Shown here: piece after piece, positions 8,357 to 13,779 of the stretch
Numbering within the stretch: the stretch's first letter is position 1
Layout of the letters: each line of letters begins with the position of its first letter
Assembly (NCBI GenBank): GCA_019693395.1
Contig: JAAMXP010004045.1
Coordinates: 1 to 13,779, forward strand
Origin: Ettlia oleoabundans
Lineage: Eukaryota; Chlorophyta; Chlorophyceae; Chlamydomonadales
Direction: 5' to 3'
DNA: 13,779 nt
Made by a program: the position numbers and the translations under genes
Notes under the pieces: model-generated
Told to the model about the DNA's origin: nothing
Seen by the model: the letters and a program-made list of their open reading frames with translations, nothing else
The model's database searches: none

Positions 8357-11300
8357 CTGCATACACACACACAGTCCAGGCAGCAGCTTGGTGTTGTTAG
8401 AAAATGCAGGAAGGGCTGCTGCTGCTGCTGGAACAGCTGGCAAATGTTGCCGCAAGTGATGCGGTGAGTAATTTTGGTTGTGCAATTGAAGCCATAAAAC
8501 CAAGGAGCGGCAAAGGGAGGTGTACCTTGCGCTGAAGTCAGGCTTGGCCATGAGCGAGTGCTCCCATACGCTGGCAGGCATGACGGGCACCACCATGCTG
8601 TCCCCACGCTCCAGCATCATTGCATTCTCAGGCGACAGCGATGCTGCAATCTCCATGAGGGTTGCCGCCACCTTGGCTGTCTGGGGGTTGGGGCCCTGGT
8701 ACGACACGCGGCTGGAGGAGGAAGAGGCGCAAGAGCTTGATGCTGGGCTGCCATTGGCGCCTGTTGCCGTTGCATTAGCAGCTGCCAGCTCAGTTGCTGC
8801 CTCGTCAGCCAGCTCGTTGGCCAATGCGTCCTCCTCATCGTCAGTGAACGAAAAGCTTGCATCCAGCGCAAGCGCCGCAAATGGCGATGCAAAGGCTGTC
8901 TCTAGGTTGTTGGGCTCCAGTCTGAGTGACTGGGTGGAGCTGCCCGGTGGCCCCACCCACAAGCTGCCCGGATTGGAGGGTGTCACGTCGTTACTAGAGG
9001 CCCCTGACAATGCTCTGCCATCCCTGGGTGCTGCTGCCGTGCCCTGCGTTTCTGCCGCCGCCGGTATCTGGCTTGCCGCACTGAAGGGGCTGACTGCTGC
9101 TGCAGTGCTGGAACCGGCGTCACCGAGGAAATGCTTCAAGGAACCAACATCCACACTGACTGAGCCTGAGCCCTGCGTGCCTGGAGCTGCTTCCACGCCG
9201 GTCAACATGGCGATTTGGTTCAGCGCCTCCACCTGCTGGGCCGAGCTGCCTGCACAGCAACACGGCAGGTCAGTTGAGAGTTTGTTGGGGCCAGCCGGTG
9301 GTGGCATAGCATGTTGACCTGCAGGTTGGCTGGCTTGCTACAAATCGAGGAACGTGGTGGAGGGTAACGTGCAGGCGGGCAGGCGGGCGGGCAGGTAGGT
9401 AGGCAGGCAACGGACCTGCACTGTACTGGGGCCCTACTGTCCCGGGAGCCGCTGGGCCCAGATAGACTGAGTTGGCTCGCTGATCCAGGGACAGGAGCGG
9501 CGAGGGGTTGCCCGCTGCATCCAGCATGACCGACACGGCGCTGCTGAGCGAGGACTGGCTGCGCTCAGGCAGCACCACAGAGGTCAGCAGCGCTGACTGC
9601 TGCAGCGCCAGCTGCCGCCGCTGGTCCATTGAGATGCGGCCAAAGCGGCGCACAGGCACCTGGAAGCTGGAACGCTGCTGCCGGTGGTCAATGGAGGGTG
9701 CCCGGGCTGGTGCGCTGCCTGTGCCGCTGCCGACCTCTTCTGTGACTGGCGGCATTGCAGTCTTTGCTGTCCTGGCTGCTGCTGCGTTTATTGGCTGTGT
9801 TGTGCTGAAGAAGCTGGATGCGTAATAGGCGGCAGGACTGCCTCTGGAATCTAGGCTGGGGCGGGCGCTGTCAGTGAAGCCGGACATGCCAGCCTCCAAG
9901 TTGGGCCTGACCATTGCAGCCAGCGGGTGGCCAGGGGGTATGTCCAGGCTAGGCCGGGCACTCCCAGCAGCGCGGTGGCCAGGGGGGAAATCCAGGCTGG
10001 GCCGGGCGCTTCCGGCAAACCCATTTGGCCTCAAAGGCGGGCGGCGCATCGATGGTAAGCCTGGGATGCCCTGCTCTGCGGTTGCCTCAGGCAAGCATGG
10101 CATCTGCTGCATTGCAGCCGGCCTGGGGTGGAGCCAGAGGGACATGCTCCGTGATAGACCACGAAGCAGGCCTGTGCTGGACTGCTCTGGTGTCGCCTCC
10201 AGAACTGCTGGCTCGGTTGGGTGCCAAGCCACTTTCCACCCGCTCTCAGTTTCCACCCTACAGCAAAAGGAAGTGAGCAACTTCATCCAAGGTGACTGTG
10301 ACAAACATCTAGTGCCATACATGTGCTGCAGACATTCGCTTGCGATGTCCGGCCCAACCCTGCTGCCTAGGCAGCTGCCGGCGGGCCTGCCTGCGAAGTA
10401 CTTCTTTTTCTATACAGCCTTACCTTGGGAGCAGAGTTGCAATAGGCGGCCAGATACACAAAAGAGCAAGTGTGCCCCAGCAAAATGCCGCCACGCACAG
10501 CATGATTTGTGCGGCACTGCAGCAGGCAACAACAGCTGGCAGTTAGCGCCGTCATCTTATGGGACTAAAGCTGTCCCGGTTGCATCGCAGTACCCAAATC
10601 AAAGACCTCCAGTTGTTCCCTGCATGACAATCCAAGTCACGGATGGGTCAAGCTGGCCAATCCCTGACGTCCATACCTGTATGCGCCTGAGACTGCCCTG
10701 ACCAAGAAGTAGATGCTGGCTGCCGTGAATGCCGCGACGTAGAGCAGGTGAGGCCAGGTCACCCACAGCGCCGCCTTGAGTGATTCCCAGCCGAGGTCCT
10801 CCTCTGGGTTCTTGTCCTTCTTGGTCACCTGCAAAGAAAGGAAGGTTGTCAATACAGCTGCTAGGTCAAAACCCAAGGACGAGCAGCAGCCACTCAACCG
10901 CTGCCAAGGTGTCGAGCGGCACTGTAGCCGCATGAACGGAAGGTGCGAGGGGGTTGCAAATGCAGTTGTCCTAATGAAAGTCTGCGAAAACTAGTCCGGA
11001 CGGCTGCGATGTAACAGCATGGTCAACCCCACACTCGTGCTGACCGACCCCACACCCGTGCTACGACAGGCACAGCACTATTGCAACAAAGGAAAACACT
11101 TGCGGGCAACTAGCACTTGCATACGGCCATTTTGCCCGGCAAGTGGCGGCGCCAGGGCAGTGGCAGCACTGTGGTAGGAGCCCAACAAGAAGGCCTCAGC
11201 ACAGGTGCACCCTTGGTTGGGATAATGGATCCAGACGTAAATTCCCTCCATCCCCGCACTGGCGGCTGAGCCGCCACATGCCCAAATCCATCTTACTTCC

Positions 11301-13650
11301 CGGCCACCTAACAGCTGCGCATGCCAGCAGGAAGCGAGGCGGCACCACTCACCACGAAAGTTATCTCAAAATTGAACAGGCGCTTCACAATGGCATTTTC
11401 CGCCACCAACACCTTCCAAATGGCCTTCAGCTGGTTTGGAGCTCCCCACACCCACATCTGCATGTAATCATGATAAAGCTTTCAACGACAGCTGTTGGTG
11501 TGCATCAACTGAAACGGGGGTACAAACCCGCAGGCCTGCCCAACCAAGCAAGTCCTCAAGCTGACCACACCTGGCTGCCACGCCACAGCTCCTGTAAACC
11601 GCCTTCCGTCCGATAATGCAGCAGCCACATCATCAACCGGTTGCACGTGTACCAGGACCCAAAGATGGCGGCAAATTCCCAGAGGCTCTCGCAAATCTGC
11701 AATATAGTGGCGTGAGGTTTTCAAGTTAGCAGGGAGGCTGTGAGTAGGTTGTCCAGTCATCAGGGGCGAAGCAAGACAAAGCTGACCCATGTGAGTCAAA
11801 CGTATATAGGGCACGCCGCCGTTTCAGCGATGCAGTGCAACTTGCCATGGGCGAGTATTCAGTGAAGAGGTAAATGACTGGTACAAACAGCATCATGACA
11901 GTTGGGATCGCCAGGTAGTTGTGCGCTGCGGCCTCAAAGAAGAGGAAGGATTGCGACCAGCTGAGGCCGGGCTGCGGCAGGGAAAAGGGACGCACAGGCC
12001 AATAAGCTGGAAGGATCAAGCAACCACGGCAAACGCAGCAAATGTGCTGCTTCAGCGTGGCGGTAGTGGTGGTGGGCATTTGCCGGACTGATCCCAAGGT
12101 GCAACCGCGCATCACAGCTGCATAACCTTGTAACTCACCAGGCGCAGCGGGTTGCTGTTCATCATGATCTGCAGAGCACCCATTGACCACCGCAAGCGCT
12201 GGCCAAACACATCCACGATGTCTTCAGGCGCCAGCCCATACGACAACCGCTCGTTCAGAAACCTGCAGCACCACATTAGTCATGAGCGGGTGCACAGCAC
12301 AAACAGGCTGGAGGTTGGTGCTGCACGGAGCAGACGGCGTTCTTCCAATCATATGCCGCAACAACATGTAGCACTATGGCAGCACAGCAAGGTAAAATGG
12401 TGGCTCAAGCTCACATGGTGGCATGCCCCGCGCTCAGCAACGCCATTGCAGTGTTGTAGTCCTCTGCACATAACAGCAGGGCGGCACGTCCGGGAAAGCA
12501 GGAGGCCGGTGACCCCATGTTGAATGTGCGCCTTGCAAAATGGCTGGCAACTACCTGAACTGCAAATGTAGCAGAGGAGGAGAAAGCAGGGCGTACCTGT
12601 GATTGAGCCGTAGCTCTGGCCGCCCATGCTGACAAGAATGTCCCGTCGGAAGACCACGCCAGTGCCGCAGCAAGGGCAGGCCCCAATGCCATCCCTGCCC
12701 TGTAACATTGGCCCATAAAAGAAGCGAGCGCAGTGCACCTGCAATCGTGCAAGAGCCAGCATTTCAGTGTGCTGTTGCCTGGGCACTAACGTGGGTGATG
12801 CTCTTAATTTGCAGCGCCATGCACAAGGACAACCCTAGCCGTTTTGTTACACCACCATGCATTGGGGACTGCTGGCCAACGGCAGCCAACTGAGCATGCA
12901 GCACACACCATCGGGTCTGAGGCGTCCACATTGTAGAAATCCTGCACGGCAGCAAGTGGGCATCTAGGCGGTGTGTTAGCACTTGCCGGCCCCTTTTGGC
13001 GGCTGCAGCTGCCCAGAAGCCCTAGGTGCGGCAAAATATGATGCGTCCGCCTTTCAGTGTGTGTTCCCTGTTCATCAGCAGACCGCTGCTCACCTGCGGC
13101 GTCTGGATAAAAGCTGCCCGTTCCTTGGGCACCCATTTCTCGCTGCCATCCTCCCCTGGCTCCCGCTCGCGGTAGAAGTGACCCAGCGTGCGCTCCAAAA
13201 TATCCGGGTGGACAATCTGCAAAAGCAGATCATGCCAAACCCGTTATCTCACTATCCTGCACGCAGATGCCCCAAGGTTTGGTGCATACACTGCTGCGCC
13301 ACATGATCTGCCTTCCTTGGCAGGACCAGCTGATGACTATTGCCAACTCTCACCATATCACAGTCCAGCACCAGAATGAAGTCGCCCTGCAGCAAGACAA
13401 GACCCCGGCAGGTCATTGCAAGTTATGCTGCATAGGAACAGCAACAACAGCTGAGCTGCATATACGCCTGTCACGCATGCCTGTCTTACGAATACCAGAA
13501 TAAGGGGCCAAGGAAATGACCGAAGCAGAGCATAGTGCACACCTTGCCAGGCCCTTCCTTGAGCAGGCAGCTGTTGATGTTGCCCGCCTTGGCGTGATGA
13601 GGGACGCCTTTCTTTTTGTCCCGAGCAACATAGATAATGTTCTCGTCTCG
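8129..13650 (-). CDS. Family-2 processive glycosyltransferase, cellulose synthase superfamily (5' partial, spliced)
   Basis: Exons in transcription order: 13650-13543, 13386-13354, 13216-13094, 12941-12909, 12738-12597, 12463-12415, 12262-12139, 11971-11846, 11696-11571, 11457-11353, 10828-10677, 10257-9416, 9318-8526, 8356-8296, 8167-8129 (stop TGA). They sum to 951 residues in one frame. The cytosolic GT-A part shows KAGNINSCL, the DCD metal/substrate motif (44-46), IQTPQ (84-88), CCGTG (122-126), the catalytic-base TED (146-148) and Q-R-L-R-W (184-188). Membrane segments follow near 223-240 and 250-272, then LWRGSQMWVWG and the FVVTKK signature, a helix near 348-368, a long Ser-rich insert and a last helix 927-945. 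The family builds beta-glycans such as cellulose from UDP-sugars at a membrane; the exact product is unknown. QTPQDFYN and LSYGLAPE recall cyanobacterial/bacterial-type enzymes rather than land-plant CESA. The first Asp motif and the N-terminal helices lie beyond the window. Confidence 0.9.
9319..9415 (-). other. Short intron with tetranucleotide repeat
   Basis: At 97 nt this is the shortest intron in the window. Donor GTGCAG|GTCCGT, acceptor AACCTGCAG|GT. Phase 1 gives Gly across the junction (QYSA-G-QHAMPPPAG). Confidence 0.85.
9371..9409 (-). repeat. GGCA/GGCG/GGTA tetranucleotide repeat
   Basis: An impure tetranucleotide array in the intron 9319-9415. On the coding strand it reads as TGCC/CGCC/TACC units, pyrimidine-rich like the CCTG array at 3948. 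Confidence 0.9.
9846..10010 (-). repeat. Protein-level tandem repeat, SARPSLD with PPGH
   Basis: Units lie at 10010-9987 (SARPSLDF, then PPGH), 9962-9939 (SARPSLDI, then PPGH) and 9869-9846 (SARPSLDS). A degenerate copy (RPNLEA) sits between the last two. The first two are 48 nt apart. Related R-x-S-x-D forms follow downstream (RISMDQRR, PSIDHRQQR, LSLDQRA). Confidence 0.85.
10258..10676 (-). other. Intron of the glycosyltransferase gene (419 nt)
   Basis: Donor ATACAG|GTATGG, acceptor TTTGCTGTAG|G (TAG rather than CAG). Phase 2 gives an Arg across the junction (GAYR to VETESGWK). Nothing else is recognised inside. Confidence 0.8.
10829..11352 (-). other. Longest intron of the glycosyltransferase gene (524 nt)
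   Basis: Donor TTTCGTG|GTGAGT, acceptor CTTTGCAG|GTG. Phase 0 joins EITFV to VTKKDK, which rebuilds the family signature, so no coding sequence appears to be missing. No gene is seen inside. Confidence 0.85.
11021..11062. repeat. Imperfect 21-nt tandem duplication in an intron
   Basis: Units 11021-11041 and 11042-11062 share 17 of 21 bases, with a common CCCCACAC core and CGTGCT end. Confidence 0.75.
11697..11845 (-). other. GC-AG intron of the glycosyltransferase gene
   Basis: On the minus strand the exon ends TCGCCCATG and the intron starts GCAAGT; the acceptor is ATATTGCAG. Phase 0 joins YSPM to ICESLWEF. The only nearby GT (GTTGCA) would break phase. Confidence 0.85.
12139..13650 (-). 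other. GT2 catalytic core, seven exons including two 33-nt micro-exons
   Basis: Residues 1-204 are the visible part of the glycosyltransferase fold. The micro-exon 13354-13386 codes only GDFILVLDCDM, so it carries the DxD motif. The micro-exon 12909-12941 codes DFYNVDASDPM. The TED glutamate codon (147) is split between exons 12597-12738 (last base G) and 12415-12463 (first bases AG). Joined, the motif reads SYGSITEDYNTAMALLSAG. The expected first catalytic Asp is upstream, outside the window. Confidence 0.9.
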
Positions 13651-13779
13651 CTGCAGGCAACAGTAGAGGGGCTTGCAAACTGGCTGAGCATATCAGGGGC
13701 CAAGTCCAAGGCTCCCAGCCCCTGCAGCGCTGATCATATGCTGCCCACTCAAATCGTTATAAACTCATACCCCCCCACC
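13651..13779 (-). other. Intron running off the window edge
   Basis: The minus-strand sequence before the 13650 exon ends TGTTGCCTGCAG, a good acceptor. No coding sequence continuous with the GT2 fold is seen. The upstream exon should end on a codon boundary and carry the region after the first catalytic Asp. Confidence 0.6.

Larger units (their letters stand above)
8526..10257 (-). other. ~540-residue Ser/Ala/Pro-rich insert between the last two membrane helices
   Basis: Two large exons (10257-9416 and 9318-8526) code residues 375-918. No fold is recognised. The first part carries repeated R-P-S-L-D motifs. The second is Ser/Ala-rich, with an acidic patch (FTDDEEDALANELADEA) and a more ordered-looking end (MVVPVMPASVWEHSLMAKPD). 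Both are open in one phase, joined by a Gly codon split G|GT. By position between membrane helices it would be one extramembrane loop. Confidence 0.8.
10677..11971 (-). other. Membrane-spanning part after the catalytic core
   Basis: Four exons (11971-11846, 11696-11571, 11457-11353, 10828-10677) code residues 205-373. GLSWSQSFLFFEAA leads into the hydrophobic stretch YLAIPTVMMLFVPVIYLF. Next come SLWEFAAIFGSWYTCNRLMM, then LWRGSQMWVWGAPNQLKAIW, the FVVTKK gating-type signature, and LLYVAAFTAASIYFLVRAV. The order and spacing match the channel half of cellulose synthase-like enzymes. Confidence 0.85.

Noticed and set aside
8520..9317. 265-residue open frame on the plus strand
   Set aside because: It lies antisense to the GT2 insert exon 8526-9318, shows no recognisable family, and is explained by the G/C-rich coding of the other strand.
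9874..10701. 275-residue open frame on the plus strand
   Set aside because: It is antisense to the insert exon and runs through an intron; the minus-strand splice phases explain the region fully.
10829..11352. Possible missed exon in the 524-nt intron
   Set aside because: The flanking exons join in phase 0 inside the FVVTKK signature, so there is no room for more coding sequence.

Overview
The window holds the inner and 3' parts of two intron-rich nuclear genes in tail-to-tail (convergent) orientation. It comes from a eukaryote, most likely a chlorophyte green alga and possibly a trebouxiophyte; this assignment is inference. The grounds are many short introns (about 100-520 nt) with strong CTGCAG-type acceptors, some GC-AG introns, G/C-rich wobble positions, Ala/Gly/Gln/Ser-rich low-complexity coding stretches, and TGTAA motifs (the usual green-algal polyadenylation signal) beyond both stop codons. 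I see no bacterial operon, tRNA, rRNA, CRISPR array or transposon.

Positions 202-7560, plus strand: the 3' part of a DEMETER/ROS1-type DNA glycosylase gene, 12 exons, 1583 residues visible, 5' end outside the window. It runs in order: the end of the HhH-GPD glycosylase with the iron-sulphur Cys motif (C-x6-C-x2-C-x5-C), a very long acidic Ala-rich disordered insert, a J domain with HPD, a Gln-rich stretch, the DEMETER-specific RRM-like domain (RFPLNGTYFQ then VNEVFADFDSS), a basic linker, and a single-unit CXXC zinc motif that forms only when the last intron is removed. This would be a 5-methylcytosine excision enzyme carrying its own chaperone-recruiting and DNA-binding modules.

Positions 7561-8128: gene-free. 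It holds both 3' UTRs, with a TGTAA on each strand and a small hairpin and direct repeat next to the minus-strand one.

Positions 8129-13650, minus strand: the 3' part of a family-2 processive glycosyltransferase of the cellulose synthase superfamily, 15 exons, 951 residues visible, 5' end outside the window. The DCD, TED and QRLRW catalytic motifs, the QTPQ, CCGTG and FVVTKK signatures and several membrane segments are visible. A roughly 540-residue Ser/Ala/Pro-rich insert with RPSLD repeats lies before the last membrane helix.

All exon junctions in both genes keep reading phase. The exon sums are 4752 nt plus one leading base for the glycosylase gene and 2856 nt for the glycosyltransferase gene, both whole codons. 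The two genes have no obvious functional link. The most notable object is the multi-domain glycosylase.
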